A DNA stretch of 61,547 nucleotides from Anaerolineaceae bacterium (GTDB taxonomy: Bacteria; Chloroflexota; Anaerolineae; Anaerolineales; Villigracilaceae). Below the pieces are notes generated by a model. The model searched no databases. It was not told where the DNA came from and saw only the letters and a list, made by a program, of their open reading frames with translations. The stretch is from the NCBI GenBank assembly GCA_009885525.1, contig VFKN01000120.1, forward strand, positions 1 through 61,547. Reading direction: 5' to 3'. Below are positions 25,957 to 34,500 of the stretch, one piece after another (within the stretch, counting starts at the first letter, position 1; every line of letters starts with the position of its first letter). A program made the translations under genes and the position numbers.

Positions 25957-26883
25957 ATGAGTTACGAAAGAAAAATCCTTGAAAACTTACGAATGCCAAC
26001 TCAAAAAGAAGTTGAACAGGCATTATTGAAGTCACTATTTAAGAATAATGGAGTGATTAAAGAATTTGGAGTTGGAGAAAAAGTTGTCGAAGAAATTGCA
26101 GATGATTTTCATCTGAGTGAAGAACAACGAGCAACTTATCTCGAAACTATTTACAGAAAAGAGAATCGGGTAAAAAAATCTAATCTTTGGCATCGCTTGT
26201 TATTTCGTGCCGCAGATTCACTAGCCAAGAAAAACTTAGTTTCCCGCCCCACACAAACAATTTTACTTACAAACAAAAAAGAGTGGATGCTTACAGAAGA
26301 TGGCTATAACCAAGCACTCCAGTTATTACACATCCCTGTCGCACAAAAAGAGATATTGCCAATAAAATCCTATGAAGTCGAAAAGATAGTAAAGAAAATG
26401 CAAAAGCAAGAGAGAAAGGAAAACTACAATCCTTTCGAAAACAAAAAGGTTGTAAAAACTACCCGAGAAACCAAGATTCGCAATCGCGCATTCAGTCAAG
26501 TAATCAAAGAAGCCTATAATTTTAAATGCGCGGTCTGTGGCATGAAAATCTATTCCCCAGATCGTTTGCAATGGGAAGTAGAAGCCGCGCATATTGTTCC
26601 CCATTATGCAAACGGGAAGGATGATATTTGGAACGGAATAGCTTTGTGCCGGTTACATCATTGGGCATTTGATATCGGGTGGTTCACTTTGAGTGATAAT
26701 TTCAAGATTCTTGCATCGGGAAAAATCAAAAACTTGCCAACCGATCTAGGAAAATTGGGAAATTATGATTTTATCGGGCAACTGACAAAGGAAGATCTTA
26801 TGATTTGTCTGCCTGAAGAAAAGGAGATATACCCACACCCCAATGCCATTAAATGGCACAGAGAAAATATTTTCAGCCAATAA
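25957..26883 (+). CDS. HNH endonuclease with N-terminal winged-helix-like region (restriction type)
   Basis: 308 residues. Residues about 1-130 look like an Mrr-type N-terminal helical DNA-binding region. The HNH core is at about 188-240: CAVCG, EAAHIVPH, NGIALCRLHHWAFDIGW, with the zinc Cys pair, the catalytic His and the second Cys-x2-H pair. Such proteins are the restriction partners of the methyltransferase type encoded just upstream. With the methyltransferase truncated, survival of the host requires that the nuclease be inactive, specific for modified DNA, or covered by another methylase. A 65-residue gene follows by 13 bases. Confidence 0.85.
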   Translation: MSYERKILENLRMPTQKEVEQALLKSLFKNNGVIKEFGVGEKVVEEIADDFHLSEEQRATYLETIYRKENRVKKSNLWHRLLFRAADSLAKKNLVSRPTQTILLTNKKEWMLTEDGYNQALQLLHIPVAQKEILPIKSYEVEKIVKKMQKQERKENYNPFENKKVVKTTRETKIRNRAFSQVIKEAYNFKCAVCGMKIYSPDRLQWEVEAAHIVPHYANGKDDIWNGIALCRLHHWAFDIGWFTLSDNFKILASGKIKNLPTDLGKLGNYDFIGQLTKEDLMICLPEEKEIYPHPNAIKWHRENIFSQ

Positions 26884-26896
26884 ACTTGGAGGAACC

Positions 26897-27094
26897 ATGA
26901 AAGATAGAAGTGGAATTTTTTATTCAATAAACATAGACGACATTCAAAGAGTTGCTTTTGAAGAAATTGAAAGGGAATTAACTGATGAGGAAATTGACAA
27001 TTTGATTAGGTCTGATGCAATTGCCGATAGAATTCCGTGGCACGATGCGATAGCCACTGCTATTTACGAATTGATCACTGAAAGTAAAAAGTGA
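26897..27094 (+). CDS. Small acidic protein of unknown function
   Basis: 65 residues from ATG 26897, which has TGGAGG four bases upstream. A longer frame from 26843 overlaps the nuclease and lacks a ribosome binding site. The composition is acidic (EEIERELTDEEIDNLIRSD), largely helical, with no Cys. No family is recognised. The position directly behind a restriction-type nuclease and the shared base composition make an accessory, inhibitor or control protein possible; that is inference only. Confidence 0.65.
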   Translation: MKDRSGIFYSINIDDIQRVAFEEIERELTDEEIDNLIRSDAIADRIPWHDAIATAIYELITESKK

Positions 27095-27141
27095 CATGTT
27101 TTTTCCATTCACCAATTGAGAAAATAACACATGGAGCCTCA

Positions 27142-28470
27142 GTGAACCTTCAAAAAATTTGCGTAATCGGACTCGGCTATATCGGCTTGCCGACAGCCTC
27201 CACCTTTGCCGCACGCGGGATCAACGTGCTCGGCGTGGATATTAATTCACACATCATCGAAACCTTGAATAGAGGTGAGATTCACATTCATGAGCCCGGC
27301 TTGCATGAAGCGGTAAAACAAGCGCTTGGGTCAGGCAACTTCAAAGCCGCAACCAAACCTGAAGAGGCGGACGCTTTCATCATCGCTGTGCCGACACCGT
27401 TCAAAGAAAATGAATTCGGCGAATACAATGGCGCAAAATATAAACTCGCGGATATGCGCGCGGTGATCTCAGCCGCAGAATCAATTGTCCCATTTTTGAA
27501 AAAAGGAAATCTCGTCGTGCTGGAATCCACCTCCCCGCCGCGCACGACCACCGATCTGATTGCGCCAATCTTAGAGCGCAGCGGACTCAAAGCCGGTATC
27601 GACTTCCACCTCGCATATTCGCCTGAGCGCGTTTTGCCGGGACAGATCATGCGCGAGTTGATCGAAAACGCGCGCGTCATCGGCGGCGTGACTCCCGAAT
27701 CCGCAAAGGCGGGACGCGATCTTTACGCGACCTTTGTCAAAGGGCAGATCATCGAAACGGATGCGACCACCGCCGAGATGGTCAAGTTGATGGAGAATAC
27801 CTACCGCGATGTGAATATCGCCATCGCCAATGAATTCTCGCGCCTCGCGGATAAATTCGGCGTGGATGTGTGGGAAGCGATTGAGATCGCGAGCCTGCAT
27901 CCGCGCGTGAAAATTCTCAGCCCGGGCCCCGGTGTCGGCGGACATTGCATCAGCGTTGACCCGTGGTTCTTCGTCGAAGCCGCGCCGGAATTGACTCCGT
28001 TGATCTATCATTCGAGGCAGGTCAACGACGCGCAGCCGCATTTTGTCGTGGAGTTGATCAAGCGCGCGCTGGGCGACTTGAAAGACAAAAAGATCGCCGC
28101 GCTCGGTCTCGCATACAAACCCGATGTGGACGACCTGCGCGAATCGCCCGCGAATGAAGTTGTGCATCTGCTTCAACATCAAGGCGCGCAAGTGAAAGCA
28201 TGGGAACCGTTCAAGCCCGATGCAAATATGCCGGGCATTCACATGGCTGCCTCATTTGAAGACTCAATCAAAGACGCCGATGCGCTTGTGCTGTTGGTGA
28301 ATCACACAGCATTTAAAAATCTCAACCCCGAAGAAGTCGCCAAGCAAACCAAAGCGCGCATTGTGATAGACACAGTCAACGGATGGAGTAACGAGGATTG
28401 GACAAATGCGGGCTTTCAGTTTTCTCGTCTCGGCGACAATAAATCCAAAATCGTAAATCGTAAATCGTAA
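27142..28470 (+). CDS. wecC: UDP-N-acetyl-D-mannosamine dehydrogenase (WecC-like)
   Basis: 442 residues from GTG 27142 (GGAG 5-6 bases upstream). The Rossmann motif VIGLGYIGLPTAS is near the N terminus, and the PGPGVGGHCI block (about 267-276) contains the active-site Cys in the form typical of UDP-ManNAc rather than UDP-glucose dehydrogenases. It oxidises UDP-ManNAc twice to UDP-ManNAcA. The 3' end is a 7-bp tandem array translated as SKIVNRKS. It lies 1 base before the epimerase gene that makes its substrate. Confidence 0.92.
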   Translation: MNLQKICVIGLGYIGLPTASTFAARGINVLGVDINSHIIETLNRGEIHIHEPGLHEAVKQALGSGNFKAATKPEEADAFIIAVPTPFKENEFGEYNGAKYKLADMRAVISAAESIVPFLKKGNLVVLESTSPPRTTTDLIAPILERSGLKAGIDFHLAYSPERVLPGQIMRELIENARVIGGVTPESAKAGRDLYATFVKGQIIETDATTAEMVKLMENTYRDVNIAIANEFSRLADKFGVDVWEAIEIASLHPRVKILSPGPGVGGHCISVDPWFFVEAAPELTPLIYHSRQVNDAQPHFVVELIKRALGDLKDKKIAALGLAYKPDVDDLRESPANEVVHLLQHQGAQVKAWEPFKPDANMPGIHMAASFEDSIKDADALVLLVNHTAFKNLNPEEVAKQTKARIVIDTVNGWSNEDWTNAGFQFSRLGDNKSKIVNRKS

Positions 28471-28475
28471 ATTGA
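28441..28475. repeat. 7-bp tandem array across the wecC stop and wecB start
   Basis: AAATCCA, three exact AAATCGT copies (28448-28468) and AAATTGA. The array supplies the last codons and the stop of wecC and the TTG start of wecB. Confidence 0.85.
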
Positions 28476-29569
28476 AAGTCCTCTCCGTATTTGGAACCCG
28501 TCCCGAAGCCGTGAAAATGGCGCCGATCGTCCGCTTGTTGAAACAAACAGCGGGAGTAGAAGCGCGCGTATGCGTCACCGCGCAGCATCGTCAAATGCTT
28601 GATCAAGTCCTGCATCTGTTTGAGATTACGCCCGATTATGACTTGAATTTAATGCGCGACGACCAATCGCTGGCGCAACTCAGCGCGGCCATCTTTACAC
28701 ATCTTGATCCCGTGCTTGCAGATTTCCAACCCGATTGGGTTCTCGCGCAAGGCGATACGACCACCGTTGTGATCACCTCCCTGCTCGCGTATTATCGGCG
28801 CATCAAGTTTGGACACGTGGAAGCGGGATTACGCACGCACGACAAGTGGCAGCCTTTCCCCGAGGAGATCAATCGCCGCGTAGCTGGCGTCAGCGCGGAT
28901 ATGCACTTCGCGCCGACAGAATGGTCGAAGCAAAATCTTCTGCGTGAAGGGATCGACGAAAACATCATCAAAATCACGGGCAATACGGTAATCGATGCGC
29001 TGCAATACGTTTCAAAGCAACCTGAACCCCAAGAGATCACCCAACTAATCACTAATCAACTAAGAACTAATAAACTAATTCTCGTCACCGCACACCGCCG
29101 CGAAAATTTCGGACAGCCAATTGAGGATGTTTGCCGGGCGCTGATCGAGATTGCAAAACGCGGAGATGTCGAGATCGTCTATCCCGTACATATGAATCCG
29201 AATGTGCAGGAGCCGGTGAATAGATTGCTCAAAGGCGTGAAGCACATCACATTATTGCCGCCCTTGGATTATTTGCCGCTGGTGCATTTGATGAAACACG
29301 CCACGCTGATTTTGACTGACTCAGGCGGGATACAGGAAGAAGCGCCCGCGTTTGGGATTCCCACGCTGGTTTTGCGCGAAGTGACCGAACGCCCGGAGGG
29401 AGTGGCAGCGGGGACGCTGAAACTCGTGGGAACAGCAACCAACCGCGTGGTCGAAGAAACGACGCGGCTGCTGGAGGATCCAGCTGCGTATGAGAAAATG
29501 GCGCGGGCAGCCAATCCGTATGGGAATGGTCACGCGGCAGAAAATATCCTGCAGGCCTTGATGGCGTGA
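28472..29569 (+). CDS. wecB: UDP-N-acetylglucosamine 2-epimerase, non-hydrolysing (WecB)
   Basis: 365 residues, starting at TTG 28472 (MKVLSVFGTRPEAVKM). Family blocks: VTAQHRQMLDQVL, VQGDTT-like AQGDTTT, HVEAGLRTHDKWQPFPEEINRR and DSGGIQEEAPAFGIP. It interconverts UDP-GlcNAc and UDP-ManNAc for WecC. Together they supply UDP-ManNAcA for a surface polymer. An array of ACTAA words spaced 7-8 bases (29043-29078) is translated in frame between the two Rossmann halves. Confidence 0.95.
   Translation: MKVLSVFGTRPEAVKMAPIVRLLKQTAGVEARVCVTAQHRQMLDQVLHLFEITPDYDLNLMRDDQSLAQLSAAIFTHLDPVLADFQPDWVLAQGDTTTVVITSLLAYYRRIKFGHVEAGLRTHDKWQPFPEEINRRVAGVSADMHFAPTEWSKQNLLREGIDENIIKITGNTVIDALQYVSKQPEPQEITQLITNQLRTNKLILVTAHRRENFGQPIEDVCRALIEIAKRGDVEIVYPVHMNPNVQEPVNRLLKGVKHITLLPPLDYLPLVHLMKHATLILTDSGGIQEEAPAFGIPTLVLREVTERPEGVAAGTLKLVGTATNRVVEETTRLLEDPAAYEKMARAANPYGNGHAAENILQALMA
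29043..29078. repeat. In-frame ACTAA array inside wecB
   Basis: Five ACTAA words at intervals of 7, 8, 7 and 8 bases. They encode a Thr/Asn/Leu-rich stretch (QLITNQLRTNKLI) before the conserved VTAHRRENFG block. A plain loop lies here in the family, so extra length is tolerated. Confidence 0.7.
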
Positions 29570-29624
29570 CATACAATTTCGCAAGGATGGGAAAGTCCAT
29601 AAGGTTCAGGGTATAAATTCTGAG

Positions 29625-29630
29625 TATAAT
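29625..29630 (+). promoter_or_regulatory. -10 box before the secreted repeat protein
   Basis: TATAAT five bases before ATG 29635 and 17 before ATG 29647. If used, transcription would begin near 29637 and the second ATG would be the start. Confidence 0.4.
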
Positions 29631-29634
29631 AAAG

Positions 29635-30594
29635 ATGGTAAACACAATGACTTTACGCCGATCATTCACACTTGTAATCATGTTGCTCCTACTCGGTTCG
29701 AGTTGGATTCCAGTTAACGCACAGAGTCTGGATAATAAATATTTCAGCGAAACGGGGCATAACGTCAGCGGGGAATTTCTTAAGTTCTACAATAGCAATT
29801 TAAACGCCACATTTTTATACGGATACCCGATCACAGAAGAGTTCACGAGCAAAGACGGCAAAACGACACAATATTTTCAGCGCGCGCGTTTTGAGTATCG
29901 AGCTGATTTGCCTGAAGGACAACGCATACAGGTCACTTCACTTGGCAGCCTTACTTATGTCACCACTGGAAAATTGGATGTGGCAAACACATTCGCCTGC
30001 CGTAACTACCCAGAAACGGGATACGCAGTCTGCTTTGCCTTCCTTGAGTTTTTCGATCAATATGGCGGCGTGGCGCAATTTGGTTATCCGATTTCGGGAT
30101 TTGAATATCACGAAAATAAACTCGTGCAATATTTTGAAAAAGCGCGGATCGAGTGGCAGCCGTGGAAGCCTGAAGGCCAGCGCGTAGTGGTATCGGATTT
30201 GGGGCGCGTGTATTTCGATAAGTTGGGCGAAGACCCGGGGTTGATCCCGCCTGTCCTGCCGCGCGACAATACAACCGTGCGGACTGTAATCAGTTTGCAG
30301 GTACGCGCTTTTGTATGGAAAGCCGTAACTCTCGCAACAGACTCGGAATTGATCTTTGTAATTGTGCAGGATCAAAACTTGCAGCCGGTGACAAACGCGA
30401 ACTGCACATCCATTGTACATTGGCCCGACGGTCACAATGATTCATACGCGCTGACAACCAACTCAAATGGCGTGAGCATCATCTCGCTTTCCTTTGCCAG
30501 CCAGCCGTATGGGAGTTTGGTCTACGCAGATGTTTCTTGCACATACAACGGTCTGAGTGGGAACACAACGACGTCATTTAGGATTTGGTATTAG
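29635..30594 (+). CDS. Secreted protein with FGYPIS-type repeats
   Basis: 319 residues (315 if ATG 29647 is used, which the -10 box at 29625 favours). The signal peptide (about 5-29) ends NAQ. Two related repeats follow (about 33-110 and 125-190), each with an F-FYGYPI/FGYPIS core, a QYFxKARxE strand and an LG-x-Y/VY end. The C-terminal 100 residues look like a beta-sandwich (Ig-like). Proteins of this build are common secreted proteins of Chloroflexi and have no established function. A strong hairpin terminator follows at 30628-30676. Confidence 0.75.
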   Translation: MVNTMTLRRSFTLVIMLLLLGSSWIPVNAQSLDNKYFSETGHNVSGEFLKFYNSNLNATFLYGYPITEEFTSKDGKTTQYFQRARFEYRADLPEGQRIQVTSLGSLTYVTTGKLDVANTFACRNYPETGYAVCFAFLEFFDQYGGVAQFGYPISGFEYHENKLVQYFEKARIEWQPWKPEGQRVVVSDLGRVYFDKLGEDPGLIPPVLPRDNTTVRTVISLQVRAFVWKAVTLATDSELIFVIVQDQNLQPVTNANCTSIVHWPDGHNDSYALTTNSNGVSIISLSFASQPYGSLVYADVSCTYNGLSGNTTTSFRIWY

Positions 30595-30627
30595 CAAGCA
30601 GCCCGCCCATCCGCCATCAACTGTAGT

Positions 30628-30676
30628 AAAAACGAACTCACCCCGAAATTAAGGTTTCGTGGGTGAGTTCGTTTTT
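30628..30676. terminator. Bidirectional terminator hairpin
   Basis: AAAAACGAACTCACCC (30628-30643) pairs with GGGTGAGTTCGTTTTT (30661-30676), with an inner CGAAA/TTTCG stem. A-tract on the left, T-tract on the right. It ends the secreted-protein gene. Confidence 0.85.
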
Positions 30677-30683
30677 ATAAGCA

Positions 30684-30762
30684 AATGGGACGCAGATAAA
30701 CGCTGAAAACGCGGATTTTTTTGTCCTGTTCCGCGTCCATCCGCGCTCGTCAGCGTCCCATT
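30684..30762. repeat. Hairpin repeat with AATGGGACGC arms
   Basis: AATGGGACGC (30684-30693) and GCGTCCCATT (30753-30762) are exact complements. Inner GCGGA and TCCGCG words extend the imperfect pairing. It belongs to the common dispersed CGCTGA/CGCGGATTTTT repeat type and lies between two convergent genes. Confidence 0.75.
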
Positions 30763-30813
30763 ATTAAATTCGGGATGCGTCATGTTTTACTACGGTTTCT
30801 GATTTGCTGGTCT

Positions 30814-31104
30814 TCAACCAACTTCGAGCTGAATGGTTACACTGTCGTCTACTTTAAGGTTTTCCGATTTTTGGACGCTCATTCTAATGGGTACAAGATA
30901 ACGGCCATCTTTAGGGAACAGAGAAGTCTTCCATTCAGTTTTGCCAATCCGTACATGGACAGGGATTACTCCCCAACCATATGTGACCATGGCTGAGATT
31001 GCTTTCAAGTCACGACTCGGCTCTTCCGGGACAGCAACGAAGAGAAAAGGGGCTGGACCGCGCCAATAGAAAATTTTGCCTTTGAACTCGATAGTCATTG
31101 ACAT
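30814..31104 (-). CDS. DUF1905 domain protein
   Basis: 96 residues. The whole protein matches the DUF1905 pattern: YWRGPAPFLFVAVPEE, GWGVIPVHVRIGKTEWKTSLFPKDGRYLVPIRMSVQK, and a closing V-x-I-Q-L-E. A small beta-rich domain of unknown function, often a stand-alone cytoplasmic protein. A minus-strand TATACT ends 1 base before the first ATG, so the second ATG (31098) may be the real, leaderless start. Confidence 0.88.
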   Translation of the reverse strand: MSMTIEFKGKIFYWRGPAPFLFVAVPEEPSRDLKAISAMVTYGWGVIPVHVRIGKTEWKTSLFPKDGRYLVPIRMSVQKSENLKVDDSVTIQLEVG

Positions 31105-31152
31105 AGTATATCAAACACCCAATGACTTGCATTAACGGAAGTTCAGATTTTT

Positions 31153-31335
31153 CTATTTTGCGCCGTCAATTTTTTCAAGCACATCCGTCAATATCGTTTT
31201 TGTAACCTGCTGAAACAGACGTACTCTTTCGGGGCGAGAAAGCACCCGGTTCTCCTTGCCCAATTCCTCTTCAAAAAATTGGGACGATGTGAGCGGAGTG
31301 ACATGAAAAGATACAAAGTGCGTAAGGTGAGTCAT
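31153..31335 (-). CDS. Small hypothetical protein
   Basis: 60 residues from an ATG at 31335. The second half is a charged amphipathic helix (RPERVRLFQQVTKTILTDVLEKIDG). No family recognised and no clear ribosome binding site. It lies about 50 bp upstream of the DUF1905 gene in the same direction. It may be a real short gene or a remnant. Confidence 0.35.
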   Translation of the reverse strand: MTHLTHFVSFHVTPLTSSQFFEEELGKENRVLSRPERVRLFQQVTKTILTDVLEKIDGAK

Positions 31336-31535
31336 TAAGGTGGAAATAGGAGTTGCACATTAGGTGTATTATTATCATTTCAATATTATTATCGTTAATG
31401 CAACACCCAAGATTTTAAGACATATTCGGTTATCATATTGAACGTCACTTTGTAATTATCTTGTTTCTAAGTTTAATTAACCTACACAAATAAAACTCCG
31501 AAGGAATGGAATGATCATAGATTTGCTCTTAAGGA

Positions 31536-31564
31536 TTGAACTGCATAAAGCGAATTAATAACAT
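31536..31564 (+). promoter_or_regulatory. Promoter of the kinase-GGDEF gene
   Basis: TTGAAC (31536-31541), 17 bases, TAACAT (31559-31564), about 30 bases before the ATG. The 190 bases upstream are AT-rich and contain a near-direct repeat of TATTATTATC at 31368 and 31385, but nothing else recognisable. Confidence 0.5.
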
Positions 31565-31593
31565 GTAAATTTTTATTTAAAGGTAATGCCATT

Positions 31594-34500
31594 ATGTTCA
31601 CCCTGCCCAATTATCTTCCCATCAACAAACTCTACGAGAGCCCCCACTCGATCATTTATCGCGCACAAAATATTAAGACCACTCTCCCGGTCATTCTCAA
31701 AATCCTTCAGCCTGCCTACCCCTTGCCGGAAAAAGCCGCCCGCTTTAAACGCGAATACGAAATCACCCGCAGCCTCTCTAAAACAATCCCAGATGTAATC
31801 GCGCCCTACAGCCTGCAAATCCATGAACATCAATGGGTGATCGTGATGGAAGACTTCGGCGGCGAGTCTCTGGCAAAACTCAATATGGCAGGGCGATTAA
31901 CGCTTAACGAGTTTTTGACACTTGCCATCCAGATCGCCGGCGTATTGATACGCATTCATCAGCATGGCGTGATTCATAAAGATATCAACCCTGCAAATAT
32001 CATTCTCAACTCGCAAACCGAACAACTCAAGTTCATCGACTTTGGCGCTTCAACCCAACTCACGCGTGAGACTCCCATCTTTCGAATTCCCGACCTGCTG
32101 GAAGGAACACCCGCCTATCTTGCGCCAGAGCAAACCGGGCGCATGAACCGCTCGCTTGATTACCGCGCAGATTTTTACTCACTAGGCGCAACGTTTTACG
32201 AATTGCTAACCGGCAAAACACCCTTTCCTACTACCGACATTTTGGAATTAATACACTGCCACATCGCCCGCGCGCCGCAGTCACCGCATGTCCTTCGCCC
32301 GGATATCCCGCCTGCCGTAAATGCCCTCGTACTGAAATTGCTCGCAAAAAACGCCGAAGACCGTTATCAATCCGCACATGGGCTTAAAACCGATTTGGAA
32401 GCCTGCCTGCGCCAATATCAAGCCAGCGGGCGCATCGATTCAATCACACTCGGCGAGTACGATTACTCGGACCAGATTCAATTGCCGCAAAAACTATATG
32501 GGCGCGAAAATGAGATTACGGCCCTCTTAACTTCAATGGAGCAAGTCGGTGCTAATGTACATACTTTAAATCTCATCACAGGTCACTCCGGGGTCGGCAA
32601 GTCTGCACTGGTGCAGGAAGTCTTCAAAAGCCTTCAACCTGGATATTTTCTCACCGGCAAATTCGATCAATTTAAACGCGGTATTCCTTACTTTGCCATC
32701 CTCCAGGCTTTTCGCGGACTGATGCAGCAATTACTGGCTGAAAGTGAAGAAAAAATTACATTGTGGCGCGAGCGTCTTTTGAATGCGTTTGGATCCAACG
32801 GGAAAATTATGATTGATATGCTGCCCGAAGTAGGGCTTATCATTGGTACCCAACCACCCGTGCCGGATTTGTCTCCCATCGAAGCGCAAAACCGCGTTCA
32901 CCTCCTCATCCTCAATTTCCTTCGCGTCTTTGCCATGATCGAATATCCTTTAGCGCTCTTTCTCGATGATTTGCAATGGGCGGATGGCGCTTCACTCGAC
33001 TTGCTTGAGTATCTTTTACTGGAGACTGATATTCAAGGATTCCTGGTTTTCGGCGCATACAGTGATAATGAAGTCAGTGCAGGGCATCCGCTTATGATGA
33101 CGCTCTCGAAAATAGAAAAGGCTGGAATGCAGGTCGATACTTTGAATCTCCAGCCGCTGGGACAGGTGGAGGCCACCCATTATTTGGCAGACGCCCTTGC
33201 CTGCAAACCCGATCAAGTTGAGCCTCTCGCTGAGTTGCTGTTAGCCAAAACAGACGGCAACCCTTTCTTTCTGGGCGAATTTCTAAAAGCCCTTCATGCT
33301 GATGCCTTGCTCACTTTCTCACCTCCTTCAGAACAAAAAGCGGGCGGTTGGCAATGGGATCTTGGACAAATTCAATCCCGCAACCTGACGAATAATGTTG
33401 TCGAATTACTGGCAAATAACGTGAAACAGCTGCCGTTGCAAACACAGCAGATTTTGAAATTGGCGGCTTGTCTGGGTAATCACTTCGAACTGGAAACATT
33501 GGCACTGGTTGCGCAAAAAGCCACACATGAAACTGCGCTGGATTTATGGCCCGCGCTTAATAAAGGAATGCTTCAACCGCTGAGCGCTGCCTACCAACTC
33601 GCGGAATTGGATGTGGAAGGCTTTGCCGAATCAGTGACTGTGGAATACAAGTTCGTCCCTGATCGCCTTCAGCAAGCTGTCTATTCCCGCATGCCCGAAA
33701 CCGAACGGCAGGCCGAGCATCTTCATATCGGACGCTGGCTTTTTGAGAAAATTCCGGCGGATGAAAGGGAAGCGCGCATCTTTGATATCGTCAATCATCT
33801 GAACCTCGGCAGCGCGCTTATACAGGATGAAAGCGAGCGCGACCATCTGGCCGAATTAAACTGGCAGGCGGGGAAGCGCGCAAAATTATCCGCAGCGAAT
33901 GCACCAGCTTATTCATACCTGAATTCCGGTTTGCAATTGCTCAATTCTCAACCCATTAGCGAGGAAGAGATTGATATGAACGCTGCTCAGAGTTGGGAGC
34001 GGCGTCCCGCTTTGACCCTTGCCCTGTGTGAAGACGCCGCAGAATCAGCTTACTTAAGCGGGCAAATGGACAGGATGGAAAATCTCATTGAATGTGTTCT
34101 CAACCACACCCATACTATCTTGGAGAAAACCCGCATCTACGAGATCAAGTCTCAAGCCCTGGCCTCAGAAGGTAGATTCGCCGAAGTGGTGCAAACCAAC
34201 CTGCCAGTGCTTGCGGCGCTAGGTATGCATTTACCTGCCAAGCCCGGTTTTTTACACATCGCGTTGGCTTTAGTTCAATCCAACTTCACCCTGGCGGCTG
34301 GACATCCGGAAGTTCTGATAGGCACGCCAAACATGACCGACCCGCGCGCTTTGGCGGTAATGCGTTTGTTAATTCATTTAGGCCCGGCAACTTATCTTAG
34401 CAATCCAAACTTATTTCTTTTACAAACACTGAAAACGGTGATCACCTCAGTTCGGTTTGGAAACACTCACTCTTCGCCCGCTGCCTATTCTGCTTACGGG

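Noticed and set aside
27571..28242. 223-residue frame antisense to wecC
   Set aside because: It is an antisense shadow of a strongly conserved gene in GC-richer DNA, with no ribosome binding site.
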